In this document: positions 8,630 through 17,123 of the stretch, piece by piece
Layout of the letters: every line of letters begins with the position of its first letter
Numbering within the stretch: position 1 is the stretch's first letter
Assembly: GCF_013407955.1 (NCBI RefSeq)
Contig: NZ_JACCBU010000001.1
Span: 4,898,001-4,962,000 of the forward strand
DNA length: 64,000 nucleotides
Source of the DNA: Microlunatus parietis
GTDB lineage: Bacteria; Actinomycetota; Actinomycetes; Propionibacteriales; Propionibacteriaceae
Direction of reading: 5' to 3'
Made by a program: the position numbers and the translations under genes
The notes under the pieces: model-generated
The model's input: the letters and a program-made list of their open reading frames with translations, nothing else
Database searches by the model: none
Told to the model about the DNA's origin: nothing

Positions 8630-9382
8630 ATGGGGTTCGGCGACAGCGGGATCATCCGCGTCGACGGCGCCTTCCCCGGCCCGGCCGCCGCCGCGATGAG
8701 CGACCTGGTCTGGCAGGTGCTGGGCTGGAACTTCGGGTTCGACCGGGCGGACCGCTCGACCTGGGGTGAGTTCCGGAAACGACCGCTGGCCGAGGCCGGA
8801 GCTGCGCCGATCTTCGAGGAACTGCTGACGGACCGGCTGGCGGCGATGGTCGACGACCTGCTCGGCGAGGGAGGCTGGGAGTGGCCGTCCGACTGGGGCG
8901 ATTTCTTGATCACCTTCCCCGGACCGACCGGCTGGCGGCTGCCGCACGAGGGCTGGCATCAGGACTGGGGCTTCGACGTCGATTGCGATCCGGTGCGCTG
9001 GGTCAAGGCGTTCGCGTTCCTCAACGAGGTGAGGCCGGGCGGTGGTGGGACGCCCGTGGTCACCGGGTCGCACCGCCTCGTGGGGAGGTACGGGAGCGGT
9101 CGCGCTCGTGATCAACAGGGTCGGGTGCTCAAGGGATCGGACCGGCTCTACGACGAGTGCGGCTATCTGCGGGACCTGGGATCCCCGGGCGACCCGGCCG
9201 AGCGGCGGCGCCGGTTCATGGAGCGCGAGACCGATGTGGACGGGGTCGGGCTGCGGGTCGTCGAGCTGACCGGGCGGCCGGGCGACGTGGTGCTGATCCA
9301 TCCCTGGCTGGTCCACGCCGTCGCGCCCAATGCCGCCGCGACCCCACGGTTCATGCGGGCGCCGGTGTTCCGCTCCCGCTGA
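8630..9382 (+). CDS. Phytanoyl-CoA dioxygenase (PhyH)-like protein
   Basis: Predicted Fe(II)/2-oxoglutarate-dependent dioxygenase of 250 residues. The double-stranded beta-helix metal site is visible as HQD (HxD) in GWHQDWGFD and a distal histidine in VLIHPWLVHAVAPN; a following arginine in PRFMRAPVF could bind 2-oxoglutarate. The substrate is unknown. ATG at 8630 is set by a strong AGGAGGAGGTC site eight bases upstream. The next gene (DUF4326) starts 24 bp after its stop. Confidence 0.78.
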   Translation: MGFGDSGIIRVDGAFPGPAAAAMSDLVWQVLGWNFGFDRADRSTWGEFRKRPLAEAGAAPIFEELLTDRLAAMVDDLLGEGGWEWPSDWGDFLITFPGPTGWRLPHEGWHQDWGFDVDCDPVRWVKAFAFLNEVRPGGGGTPVVTGSHRLVGRYGSGRARDQQGRVLKGSDRLYDECGYLRDLGSPGDPAERRRRFMERETDVDGVGLRVVELTGRPGDVVLIHPWLVHAVAPNAAATPRFMRAPVFRSR

Positions 9383-9406
9383 ACTGGATTGCTACCGTGA
9401 GTGATC

Positions 9407-9715
9407 ATGGCCCCGCGACGGATCCAGCTACGGCGCGCCGCCGGTTGGCGCAAGCCGGAGGGTGCGGTCGTCGTCGCCCGGCCGACTCGCTGGGGTAACC
9501 CGTTCCGGATCGAGCCCAAGCTCGGGCACGACCGGGACTGGGCGGTCGCGAGCTTCCGGGCGTTCCTGGCCGATCCGGAGTCCGCGGACCTCGACTACCC
9601 GTCGCGGGACGAGATCAGGGCGGAGTTGGCCGGGAAGGATCTCGCGTGCTGGTGCCCGCTGTCCGGTCCGTGCCACGCCGACGTCCTGCTGGAGATCGCC
9701 AACGGCACGGACTGA
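9407..9715 (+). CDS. DUF4326 domain protein
   Basis: Small protein of 102 residues, a complete DUF4326 domain. Characteristic features are RPTRWGNPF near the N-terminus, a central SFRAFLADPE helix, and the Cys-rich end LACWCPLSGPCHADVLLEIAN. Function is not known; homologues occur in phages and bacteria and the cysteines could bind metal. A GTG two codons upstream (9401) is an alternative start. It follows the PhyH gene and may share its message. Confidence 0.8.
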   Translation: MAPRRIQLRRAAGWRKPEGAVVVARPTRWGNPFRIEPKLGHDRDWAVASFRAFLADPESADLDYPSRDEIRAELAGKDLACWCPLSGPCHADVLLEIANGTD

Positions 9716-9718
9716 CCC

Positions 9719-10807
9719 TCAGCCCGGCACCAGTTCGACCGATCGCGCCTCGTCGATCGACGTGTAGAGAGCCTCGACCAGTCGCAGCGTGCCGAGGTTG
9801 TCGGCGCCGGAGGAGCGCAGCGGGGTGCCGTCGGCGAGGTGGTTGAGCAGGGAGCTGATCGGGCCGCGGAAGGCGTCCGGGATCCACCGCGTCGTCACCG
9901 GGTACGGCAGCCAGCCGTCGGTCGGCAGCACGGTGCTGTGCAGTTCCAGCGTGTCCGGGCGGCCGCGCGGATAGTCGTACAGCAGACCGAGGGTGCCGCG
10001 GATCGCGCCCTTCGTGCCCTCGATCCGGAACGTGGCGCTGTTGTCGCCGTGCAGGTTGTCGTGATTGGCGTGGACCAGGGCCCGGACGCCGGAGCCGTAC
10101 AGGTAGGTGGAGATGGTCCGCGTCTCGCCCCGGCCGGGTTGACCCGGCTGCCGGCCTGCGGCGCAGAACACGGCGTCCGGGTCGCCGAGGAACCAGCGGA
10201 TCACGTCGTGGTAGTGGATCGAGTGGTACGTGATCTCCACCCGGTCCAGTGCGCGCATCCAGGGCCAGTCGTCGAAGAACGCGGTCCGGATGTCGACCAT
10301 GATCGACATCGCCGTGACGTCGCCGATCCAGCCGAGTTCGATCATGCGGTGCGCGGCGGCGATGCCCTCGTCGAACCGGAGTTGCTGGTTGACCGCCAGC
10401 GCGACCTTCCGCTCGGCGGCGAGGTCGACGATCCCTTGTCCGGTGGCGACATCGGGGGCGAACGGCTTCTGGGCCAGCACCGGTCGGCCCGACTGGATGA
10501 CGGCGCCGGCCAGCGCGGGCTGCGCGGCGGCCGTGACGGCGATGTCGATCACCTCGACCCGGGGGTCGGCGAGCAGTTCCTCGGCGCTGCCGTACGCGGT
10601 GCCGATGCCGTGCCGGGCCGCAACGTCCGCCGCCTTGGCGCGGTCCAGGTCGGCGATCGCGACGACCTCGAGACCGAGTGCGCGGTAGGCCGGGAGATGC
10701 GCGACGTCGACGATCGCGCCCGCTCCGATGATGCCGATCCGCCTCCGGGCGTGTCGGGGTAGCGTGATCCGGACCGCGTCACTGATCTCGGCGAAGTCGT
10801 CGATCAT
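9719..10807 (-). CDS. Gfo/Idh/MocA family oxidoreductase
   Basis: NAD(P)-dependent sugar or cyclitol dehydrogenase of 362 residues. The dinucleotide motif is GIIGAGAIVDVAHLPAY near residue 25, and the EKP motif appears as QKPFAPD with the lysine kept. A later HSIHYHDVIRWFLG supplies the usual catalytic histidine/aspartate region. It is the last gene of a four-gene operon with CoA-transferase, solute-binding-like and MaoC genes; its ATG overlaps the MaoC stop. It probably oxidises the sugar-derived compound handled by this locus. Confidence 0.85.
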   Translation of the reverse strand: MIDDFAEISDAVRITLPRHARRRIGIIGAGAIVDVAHLPAYRALGLEVVAIADLDRAKAADVAARHGIGTAYGSAEELLADPRVEVIDIAVTAAAQPALAGAVIQSGRPVLAQKPFAPDVATGQGIVDLAAERKVALAVNQQLRFDEGIAAAHRMIELGWIGDVTAMSIMVDIRTAFFDDWPWMRALDRVEITYHSIHYHDVIRWFLGDPDAVFCAAGRQPGQPGRGETRTISTYLYGSGVRALVHANHDNLHGDNSATFRIEGTKGAIRGTLGLLYDYPRGRPDTLELHSTVLPTDGWLPYPVTTRWIPDAFRGPISSLLNHLADGTPLRSSGADNLGTLRLVEALYTSIDEARSVELVPG

Positions 10808-11262
10808 GACGGCTCGCCCCGCTTGTTCACCAGATACAGATGGGTGAGGACGGTGACCGTCTCGCCGTCCTGGTTGATCACGGAGACCAGCTCGTGCAGG
10901 TAGCCGAGCCGGGCCGGATCCTTGCGATGATCAGCCTTGTCGGTGACCTCGGCCGTGACGGTGATCGTGTCGCCGATGAACACCGGCTTGACGAACCTGA
11001 TCTTGTCGTACCCGTAGCTCATGGCCTGCGGATTGATGTCGCCGGCGGTCATCCCGACCGCCATCGAGATGATCAAGGTCCCGTGTGCCATCCGGCGGCC
11101 GAACGGCTGGGTGGCACACCACGCGGCGTCGAGGTGGTGCGGGAAGAAGTCGCCGGTCTGGCCGGCGTGCAGCACGACGTCGGCCTCGGTCACGGTCCGG
11201 CCCTGGGTGGTCCGGGACTCCCCGACGGCGTAGTCCTCGAAGAATCGATCAACGGTCTTCAT
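10804..11262 (-). CDS. MaoC-like dehydratase (hot-dog fold)
   Basis: Protein of 152 residues of the MaoC/R-specific enoyl-CoA hydratase family. The hydratase motif region is AGQTGDFFPHHLD, with the catalytic Asp/His spacing of (R)-hydratases, followed by FGRRMAHGTLIISM. It presumably hydrates or dehydrates a CoA thioester. Its start and stop overlap both neighbours by ATGA, so it is tightly coupled with the CoA-transferase operon. This pairing suggests a CoA-activated intermediate in sugar or sugar-acid breakdown. Confidence 0.85.
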   Translation of the reverse strand: MKTVDRFFEDYAVGESRTTQGRTVTEADVVLHAGQTGDFFPHHLDAAWCATQPFGRRMAHGTLIISMAVGMTAGDINPQAMSYGYDKIRFVKPVFIGDTITVTAEVTDKADHRKDPARLGYLHELVSVINQDGETVTVLTHLYLVNKRGEPS

Positions 11263-12398
11263 CGCAGCCACCGGTCCGCCGCCTCGTCCAGTCGGCGCAG
11301 CAGTTCCTCGTCGGTCAGTTCCCCGCGCAACGCCGCGGTGACCCACGGCGACGCGGTGTCCTGGAACTCCATGTATCCCAGGGACCGGGGCCGCAGATAC
11401 GCACCTTCGAGGGTCGCTCGGGTGCCGCGGAAGAAGTCCAGGGTCTCGGCGTTGAGCCGGTCGTCGGCCCAGGCCGCCCCGTGCCCGGGCTGGCCGCCGC
11501 CGTCGAAGTAGACGCCGCGCTGCACCTCGGCGGAGGCGACCCAGAAGGCGAACCGGCGCGCCTCGTCGATCACGGCCGACGTTCCCTGAGCCTGGCGTAG
11601 GGCCGAGACGGCGATCCCGGCGCCGCCGAGCAGCGAGCCGGCGGGTGCGCCGTTGATCATCGGGATGTCGGTGTACCGGAGCCGGTGGGTCCGGAAGCCG
11701 GCCCGGCTGTAGTTGGTGTAACCGAACAGCAGCGGCGCGTAGCACCACCGATCACCGGTGGCGAGGGCTTCGGCGACCTGGATCGGGTTCTGGGTCAGGC
11801 ACTCCGCCGGGACCAGCTCGGCCAGCCGGTGCAGCAGGTCCAACGCTTCCAAGCCGGCGTCGTGATCAAGGAACCGGCCGGGTTCGGCGGTGGGCGGGTG
11901 CCCGAGTCCGGTGGCGACCGTGATCAGACTGGAGTACGCGTCGATCGGCTTGGCCGGCCAGAGCACCCGGCCGTCCCGGGCCAGGTCCAGGACGGCGGGC
12001 CAGTCCGGCGGTGGCTCCGGCAGCAGGTCGGGCCGGTAGGCGGCGACCTGCGCGGCCACGTCGGTGGCCAGGCCGTACTGGTGATCATCGTGGCGGTAGC
12101 TCAGGTGTGAGCGGCCGACACGGTGCTCGGCCAGATCCCGAAGTTGATCATCGAAGCCGTGCCCGTCCAGCGGTGCCAGCAGGCCCTCGGTTGCTGCCGC
12201 CGGGATGTGTGGGTGATCGATCACCAGCAGGTCGTACTCGGCCGCCAGTTCGGTGAGCGGCTGATCGGCGAAGGCCTGCAGGGAACGGAATCGCCAGTCG
12301 ACGGCCACTCCGGTGAGGTCACGGTAGGCCGCCGCGGCGGCGACCAGGCAGTCGTAGCCGCGTGGATGCTCCCAGGTGATCCCACGGAGCGTGATCAT
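11259..12398 (-). CDS. Solute-binding-protein-like protein without signal peptide
   Basis: Protein of 379 residues resembling family 1 carbohydrate-binding proteins of ABC importers (ITLRGITWEHPRGYDCL, then a two-lobe alpha/beta pattern with a YTNYSRAGF segment). Unlike normal binding proteins it starts directly at the first beta-strand and shows no signal peptide, lipobox or Tat motif, so it should stay in the cytoplasm. It is the second gene of the CoA-transferase/MaoC operon, with stop-start overlaps on both sides. It could bind a sugar ligand as a chaperone, sensor or enzyme subunit. A decayed dispersed repeat encodes its RQAQGTS stretch. Confidence 0.7.
   Translation of the reverse strand: MITLRGITWEHPRGYDCLVAAAAAYRDLTGVAVDWRFRSLQAFADQPLTELAAEYDLLVIDHPHIPAAATEGLLAPLDGHGFDDQLRDLAEHRVGRSHLSYRHDDHQYGLATDVAAQVAAYRPDLLPEPPPDWPAVLDLARDGRVLWPAKPIDAYSSLITVATGLGHPPTAEPGRFLDHDAGLEALDLLHRLAELVPAECLTQNPIQVAEALATGDRWCYAPLLFGYTNYSRAGFRTHRLRYTDIPMINGAPAGSLLGGAGIAVSALRQAQGTSAVIDEARRFAFWVASAEVQRGVYFDGGGQPGHGAAWADDRLNAETLDFFRGTRATLEGAYLRPRSLGYMEFQDTASPWVTAALRGELTDEELLRRLDEAADRWLR
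11580..11603 (+). repeat. Decayed dispersed repeat, intragenic copy
   Basis: Reads CGTTCCCTGAGCCTGGCGTA and onward, matching the copies at 8436 and 22213 with a few changes. It lies in frame inside the solute-binding-like gene, where it encodes RQAQGTS on the minus strand. Confidence 0.65.
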
Positions 12399-13546
12399 CC
12401 GACTCGCCCCTGCTCGATCAGGTCGTTGTGCTCGCCCAGCCGCGGCGCGGCGCGGTCACTGGTCAACGGCTCGCCGTCGACCCGGATCGGGCTGCGGGTC
12501 GTGATCAACCGCAGGTCGTCCCGGGTGACCTGCTGGGTCATCCGGGCGGCGGCGAAGCCGGGATGTTCGATCAGCTGCTCCAGCGTCAGGACGGGAGCGC
12601 ACCACACGTCCGCGGCGTCGAGGATCTTCAACCAGTGATCGGTGATCTCGGTCCGCAGCCGCTCGGCCAGGGCCTCCTCGATCGCCTCCTGCTGGTCCCA
12701 CCAGGCCGCCTCGTCGGTCAGGGTGGTCAGCCACTCCAGGTCGAGCAGCCGGCCGAGCTCCGGCACCGGATTCATGGCCAGCGCGAGGTGACCGTCCTTG
12801 GTCGGATAGGTGCCGTACGGCGCGGGCAGGAACGCGTGCGCCGAGAAGCGGCCGCCGCGCCGGACCGCGACGGTCGGGTCGTTCAGCCGGGTGCTCAACA
12901 GCTCGAACTGAAGATCCAGCAGGGCCTCCAGCAGGCTCGTCTCGACCAGCCCGCCGGCGCCGGTCCGGAATCGCCGGACCAGCAGCGCGGTCACGCCCTG
13001 GGCCAGATGGCAGCTGGTCAGGTGGTCGGCGATCGAGAGCCCGACCGGGACCGGCCCGGCCTCGGCGGAGCCGCTCAGCCAGGGCAGCCCGGCCAGCGAC
13101 TGGGCGAGCAGGTCTTGGCCCGGCCGGTCGCGCCAGGGCCCGGCATCGCCGTACCCGCTGGCGCTCGCGTACACGATCGCGGGATTCAGGGCCCGGACCG
13201 ACGGGTAGTCCAGCCCGATCCGCTCCATCACGCCGGGCCGGAAGTTCTGGATGATCACGTCGCTCGTCGTGATCAAGGACCGGATCCGGTCCAGGTCGGC
13301 CGGATCCTTGAGATCGGCCGTGATCCCGTACTTGTTCCGGTTCATGGCGTGGAACGACACCGTGTCGCCGTCGGCGAACCGGCCGGCGAAGGCCAGCTTG
13401 CGTCCGATGTCACCGCCCTGCGGCCGCTCGATCTTGATCACGGTCGCGCCGAGATCGGCCAGCCGTAACGCGGCCACCGGGCCGGCCAGGAACTGGCTGA
13501 AGTCGAGCACCCGAATGCCCTGCAGGGGCGGCTCCGTGCTGTCCAC
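12395..13546 (-). CDS. CaiB/BaiF family CoA-transferase (class III)
   Basis: Family III CoA-transferase of 383 residues, moving CoA between carboxylic acids. Typical features: N-terminal LQGIRVLDFSQFLAGP, VIKIERPQGGD, NRNKYGITADLKDP, SDVIIQNFRPGVMERIGLDY, and the GYGDAGPWRDRPGQDLL region that holds the catalytic aspartate. GTG at 13546 is chosen because GGAGG lies six bases upstream; a longer frame to 13615 would run through the promoter and operator. It leads the operon 12395-9719. Expression is probably controlled by the LacI-type operator at 13597-13614. Confidence 0.87.
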   Translation of the reverse strand: MDSTEPPLQGIRVLDFSQFLAGPVAALRLADLGATVIKIERPQGGDIGRKLAFAGRFADGDTVSFHAMNRNKYGITADLKDPADLDRIRSLITTSDVIIQNFRPGVMERIGLDYPSVRALNPAIVYASASGYGDAGPWRDRPGQDLLAQSLAGLPWLSGSAEAGPVPVGLSIADHLTSCHLAQGVTALLVRRFRTGAGGLVETSLLEALLDLQFELLSTRLNDPTVAVRRGGRFSAHAFLPAPYGTYPTKDGHLALAMNPVPELGRLLDLEWLTTLTDEAAWWDQQEAIEEALAERLRTEITDHWLKILDAADVWCAPVLTLEQLIEHPGFAAARMTQQVTRDDLRLITTRSPIRVDGEPLTSDRAAPRLGEHNDLIEQGRVG

Positions 13547-13567
13547 GCGCGACCTCCGTTGCTGCCG

Positions 13568-13597
13568 TTGACCCGGGACGGAACAGAACCGTAGCAT
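13568..13597 (+). promoter_or_regulatory. Predicted promoter for the mutarotase-lacI unit
   Basis: TTGACC at 13568-13573 and TAGCAT at 13592-13597 are separated by 18 bases. The LacI-type operator overlaps the last base of the -10 element, so a bound repressor would block initiation. Confidence 0.55.
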
Positions 13598-13614
13598 GAA
13601 CAAACGTTTGCTCA
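13597..13614. promoter_or_regulatory. LacI-type operator 1
   Basis: TGAACAAACGTTTGCTCA is an 18-bp palindrome with one mismatched pair and the AAACGTTT core typical of LacI-family sites. It lies between the divergent CoA-transferase operon and the mutarotase-lacI genes. The same core recurs perfectly at 15136-15155. Confidence 0.8.
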
Positions 13615-13628
13615 CAGAGGAGTTGTCG

Positions 13629-13964
13629 ATGCGGGTGGCCTTGCATTCGATCTTGAAGCCCGGCGCCGAGGCGGCGTACGAACGGGACCATCTGACGATC
13701 CCGGACGACCTCGTCGCCTCGTTCGCCCGGGTCGGGATCCGGGACTGGACGATCTGGCGGAGCGGGTCGGACCTGTTCCATCTGGTCGAGTGCGACGACT
13801 ACGCAGCCGCCATGACGGCCCTGGCCGACGACCCGGCGAACCAGCGCTGGCAGGCCTTCATCGGGCCGTACGTCGATCACTTCGTCAGCACCGGCGACGG
13901 TCCGGAGGACCAGCTGCTCGGGCAGGTCTGGCGACTGGCGGAGCAGTGCGACGGCGTTCGGTAG
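13629..13964 (+). CDS. L-rhamnose mutarotase-like protein
   Basis: Cytosolic protein of 111 residues of the RhaM/YiiL (DUF718) mutarotase family, which interconverts pyranose anomers. The active-site pattern is present: Tyr17 and His21 in AYERDH, then Trp74 in NQRWQAF. ATG at 13629 follows GAGGAG by six bases; the longer in-frame start at 13596 lies inside the promoter. It sits ten bases before the lacI gene. This points to L-rhamnose or a related deoxy sugar as the substrate of the locus, though other sugars are possible. Confidence 0.82.
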   Translation: MRVALHSILKPGAEAAYERDHLTIPDDLVASFARVGIRDWTIWRSGSDLFHLVECDDYAAAMTALADDPANQRWQAFIGPYVDHFVSTGDGPEDQLLGQVWRLAEQCDGVR

Positions 13965-13973
13965 CATCGCGCC

Positions 13974-14978
13974 ATGGCACGTCTGGTCGATGTCGCGGCG
14001 GCTGCCGGGGTGTCGGTCGGGCTGGTCTCGCGGGTCCTGAACGACGACCCGGCGACCCGGGCCACCGAGGAGACCCGGCAGCGGATCCAGCGTGCGGCCG
14101 ACCGGCTCGGCTATCGGCCGAATCATGCGGCCCGGGCGCTCCGGTCGGCGCGGACGTACACGATCGGGTTGGTGGTGCCGGACCTGACCAACGCGCTGTT
14201 CGCGGAACTCATGCGGGGCGTCGAGGAGGCGTCGGCCCGGCTCGGCTACACGGTCCTGCTCGGCCGGTCCGAGGCGCTGACCGACGAGTCCCGGATCTCC
14301 CGCCTGCTCGACGACGGACGGGTCGACGGCTTCCTGTTGCAGGGTCGCGACGCCGACACAACGGAATCGCTGGCCGCCATCGCCGGCACGGCTCCGGTGG
14401 TCGTGATCAACTCCCGGATGCGGCGCCGGCAGGGGAGCGTGATGCTCGATGATCAAGCCGCCGGCCGGATCGCCGCCGAATACCTGATCCGGCACGGCCA
14501 TCGCCGGATCGGCCTGGTCAACGGGCTGCGGTCGCTGCCGACCGCACGGCTGCGGGCGGCCGGATTCCGAGCCGCGCTGCGCGACGCCGGGCTGCCGCTG
14601 CGGGCGAAGTCGATCACCTGGTTCGGCTACACGGTGCCGGACGCGGCGCCCGCCCTGGAGTCGATCATGGCCGCCGCCCAGCCGCCGTCGGCCGTCGTGG
14701 TCGGCAACGTGAACGCCGCCATGGGCGTGCTCACCGAGGCCCGCCGGCTCGGGCTGTCCGTGCCGGGCGACCTCTCGGTGATCGCGATCCACGACGCCTG
14801 GACCGCCGACCACACCTGGCCGCCGCTGACCACCGTGAAGCTGCCGCTGGGCCGCCTCGGTGAGCGGGCCGTCGAAGCGCTGCACCGCCGGCTCGACGGA
14901 CGTCCCGGCGAGGACCAGCTCGTGGACGACGTGGCACCCGAGGTGATCGAACGGGAGTCCGTCGCCGGCCCGGCTTGA
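13974..14978 (+). CDS. LacI family transcriptional regulator
   Basis: Repressor of 334 residues. The N-terminal helix-turn-helix reads ARLVDVAAAAGVSVGLVSRVLN, the hinge RLGYRPNHAARALRSART is complete, and a periplasmic-binding-type effector domain follows. It lies between two palindromes of matching sequence (13597 and 15136), which most likely are its operators, controlling the CoA-transferase operon, itself and the downstream sugar ABC importer. The inducer is probably the imported sugar or a catabolite of it. Confidence 0.9.
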   Translation: MARLVDVAAAAGVSVGLVSRVLNDDPATRATEETRQRIQRAADRLGYRPNHAARALRSARTYTIGLVVPDLTNALFAELMRGVEEASARLGYTVLLGRSEALTDESRISRLLDDGRVDGFLLQGRDADTTESLAAIAGTAPVVVINSRMRRRQGSVMLDDQAAGRIAAEYLIRHGHRRIGLVNGLRSLPTARLRAAGFRAALRDAGLPLRAKSITWFGYTVPDAAPALESIMAAAQPPSAVVVGNVNAAMGVLTEARRLGLSVPGDLSVIAIHDAWTADHTWPPLTTVKLPLGRLGERAVEALHRRLDGRPGEDQLVDDVAPEVIERESVAGPA

Positions 14979-15004
14979 GTCGGCCAGTCGCCCCACGCGT
15001 CACA

Positions 15005-15080
15005 CTCCACCAACTTTCCTGGCGCTTTACCAGGTCTACTTCTCTGGTAAAGCGCCAGTTTTTCACGTTACGTGAAAAAC
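15005..15080 (-). repeat. Hairpin-bearing repeat element, copy 1
   Basis: Contains two stems. Arms 15019-15033 and 15044-15058 (CTGGCGCTTTACCAG and its complement) pair perfectly over 15 bp with a 10-base loop. Next to it lies a perfect 23-bp palindrome at 15058-15080 with arms GTTTTTCACGT and a central T. In reverse orientation the whole element aligns without gaps with 40019-40092. It sits between lacI and the ABC importer and could also act as a terminator for lacI. Confidence 0.8.
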
Positions 15081-15135
15081 CAACCGTGCATAGGGACGCT
15101 CGCTCGCGTATCCATGCTATGGTTCCCGAGTACGC

Positions 15136-15155
15136 GTGAACAAACGTTTGTTCAC
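15136..15155. promoter_or_regulatory. LacI-type operator 2
   Basis: GTGAACAAACGTTTGTTCAC is a perfect 20-bp palindrome. It differs from operator 1 at a single position within the shared 18-bp core. It lies 32 bp before the ABC permease start, so the importer is most likely under the same LacI regulator. Confidence 0.85.
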
Positions 15156-15187
15156 TGCGGGACGGTTCGCAGGGGGCAGGGAGGCAC

Positions 15188-16195
15188 ATGCGAAACGCGG
15201 TAGCGGCGCGCGACTCGGCCGACCCGCCGGCGACAGCACCGCAGCGACCGGCTCCGAGCGGTGGCGGGGCCCGGGTGCGGAGAGCCGGGGCGCCGGGCTG
15301 GCGGAAGACGTTCCGACGGCACTGGCAGCTCTACCTGCTGGTGATCATTCCGCTGCTGTACTTCCTGATCTTCAAGTACATCCCGATGGTCAACAACGTG
15401 ATCGCGTTCAAGAACTACAGCGTGGTCAAGGGGATCTGGGGCAGTCCGTGGGTCGGGACCCGCCACTTCGAGGCCTTCTTCCGGAACCCGGTCTTCTGGA
15501 CGTTGATCAAGAACACGCTGATCCTGTCCGGCTATGCGGTGCTGGCCAGCTTCCCGTTGCCGATCATGCTCGCGGTGATGTTGAACGAGGTACGGGTCCG
15601 CTGGTTCCGGCGCACCGTCCAGTTGGTCACCTACGCGCCGTACTTCATCTCCACTGTCGTCGTGGTGTCCATGATCATCCTGATCCTGGCGCCGCGACTG
15701 GGCCTGGTGTCCCGGGCGTTCGGCTTCTTCGGGGTGGAGGCGCCCGATCTGCTGGGTGATCCGACCTACTTCCGGCACATCTACGTCTGGTCCGACGTCT
15801 GGCAGACCACCGGGTACGCGGCGGTGATCTATCTCGCGGCGCTGTCGGCGGTCGATCCGGCGCTGTACGAGGCGGCCAGGGTGGACGGCGCGTCGCGCGT
15901 GCGCCGGATCTGGCACGTCGACATTCCCGGCATCCTGCCCACGGCCATGATCATCCTGATCCTGAGCGTCGGCAACATCATGGCGGTCGGCTTCGAGAAG
16001 GTGTTCCTGCTGCAGAACCCGATCAACCTGATGAACTCCGAGGTGATCGCGACCTACGTCTACAAGACCGGCCTGCTCAATGCCGACTTCGGGATCGCCA
16101 CGGCGGTGGGCCTGCTCAACTCGGTGGTCAACCTGGTCCTGCTGCTCGCCGTGAACGTCGCGGCGCGGCGGCTCAGTGGAAGCGGGCTGTGGTGA
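15188..16195 (+). CDS. Sugar ABC transporter permease, LplB-like
   Basis: Inner-membrane permease of 335 residues with six predicted transmembrane segments after a 40-residue cytoplasmic N-terminus. The EAA loop that contacts the ATPase reads YEAARVDGASRVRRIWHVDIPGI. The FKYIPMVNNVIAFKNY start of the membrane part is typical of LplB-type permeases for complex or oligomeric sugars. It is the first gene of a three-gene importer; no ATPase is encoded nearby, as is common where a shared MsiK-type ATPase serves many importers. The stop overlaps the next permease. Confidence 0.88.
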   Translation: MRNAVAARDSADPPATAPQRPAPSGGGARVRRAGAPGWRKTFRRHWQLYLLVIIPLLYFLIFKYIPMVNNVIAFKNYSVVKGIWGSPWVGTRHFEAFFRNPVFWTLIKNTLILSGYAVLASFPLPIMLAVMLNEVRVRWFRRTVQLVTYAPYFISTVVVVSMIILILAPRLGLVSRAFGFFGVEAPDLLGDPTYFRHIYVWSDVWQTTGYAAVIYLAALSAVDPALYEAARVDGASRVRRIWHVDIPGILPTAMIILILSVGNIMAVGFEKVFLLQNPINLMNSEVIATYVYKTGLLNADFGIATAVGLLNSVVNLVLLLAVNVAARRLSGSGLW

Positions 16196-17097
16196 GGGCG
16201 ACCGCGGTGAAGCCGACCCGGATCAAGGACACCCTGGTCGACCGCTGCTTCATGATCGCGGTCTACGTCCTGCTGACCGCGGGCATGATCGTGGTCCTGG
16301 TGCCGCTGGTCCACATCGTCGCCAGCTCCTTCTCCAGCCCGGCCGCGGTGTCGTCGGGTCACGTGCTGCTCTGGCCGGTCGACTTCTCGCTGCGCGGGTA
16401 CGAGGCGGTGCTGAGCAACCCGCAGATCCTCACCGGCTACGGGAACTCGTTGTTCTACACCGTTGCGGGCACCCTGATCAGCACCACGTTGACGATCGCC
16501 ATCGCCTATCCGCTGTCCCGGCGCGGCTTCCGCGGCCGCAACGTGATCATGACCCTGGTGTTGATCACCATGCTGTTCAGCGGCGGGCTGATCCCGACCT
16601 ATCTGGTCGTCCAGCAACTCGGCCTGCTGGACACCCGGTGGGCCCTGCTGCTGCCGAACGCGATCGCCGTCTGGCAGGTGATCATCGCCAGGACGTACTT
16701 CCGCTCGGCCATCCCGGACGAGCTGGCCGAGGCTGCCGAACTCGACGGCAGCAGCGACCTCCGCTTCCTGTGGTCGGTGGTGCTGCCGCTGTCGAAGCCC
16801 ATGATCGCGGTGATCGCGCTGATGTATGCGATCGGCCAGTGGAACGCCTACTTCGACGCGTTGATCTACCTCAAGGACAGCAGCCTGCAGCCGCTGCAGC
16901 TGGTGTTGCGCAACATCCTCATCCTCAACAATCCGGCCGCCACCACCGATGTCGCGCTGCAGGCCGACCGGAAGCAGTTGTCGGACCTGCTGAAGTACTC
17001 CCTCATCGTGGTCGCCAGCGTGCCGGTCCTGGTGATCTATCCATTCGTCGCCCGTCACTTCACCAAGGGCGTCCTGATCGGCGCGATCAAGGGCTGA
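16189..17097 (+). CDS. Sugar ABC transporter permease, LplC/YtcP-like
   Basis: Inner-membrane permease of 302 residues and partner of the upstream LplB-like protein. Six hydrophobic segments are seen; the EAA loop reads LAEAAELDGSSDLRFLWSVVLPLSKP and the C-terminus ends in FVARHFTKGVLIGAIKG, a usual ending for this subfamily. GTG at 16189 or 16192 are both possible starts and overlap the preceding stop. The solute-binding lipoprotein follows after 26 bp. Confidence 0.88.
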   Translation: MVRATAVKPTRIKDTLVDRCFMIAVYVLLTAGMIVVLVPLVHIVASSFSSPAAVSSGHVLLWPVDFSLRGYEAVLSNPQILTGYGNSLFYTVAGTLISTTLTIAIAYPLSRRGFRGRNVIMTLVLITMLFSGGLIPTYLVVQQLGLLDTRWALLLPNAIAVWQVIIARTYFRSAIPDELAEAAELDGSSDLRFLWSVVLPLSKPMIAVIALMYAIGQWNAYFDALIYLKDSSLQPLQLVLRNILILNNPAATTDVALQADRKQLSDLLKYSLIVVASVPVLVIYPFVARHFTKGVLIGAIKG

Positions 17098-17123
17098 TCA
17101 ACCGAATCTGCAAAGGAGCACTC

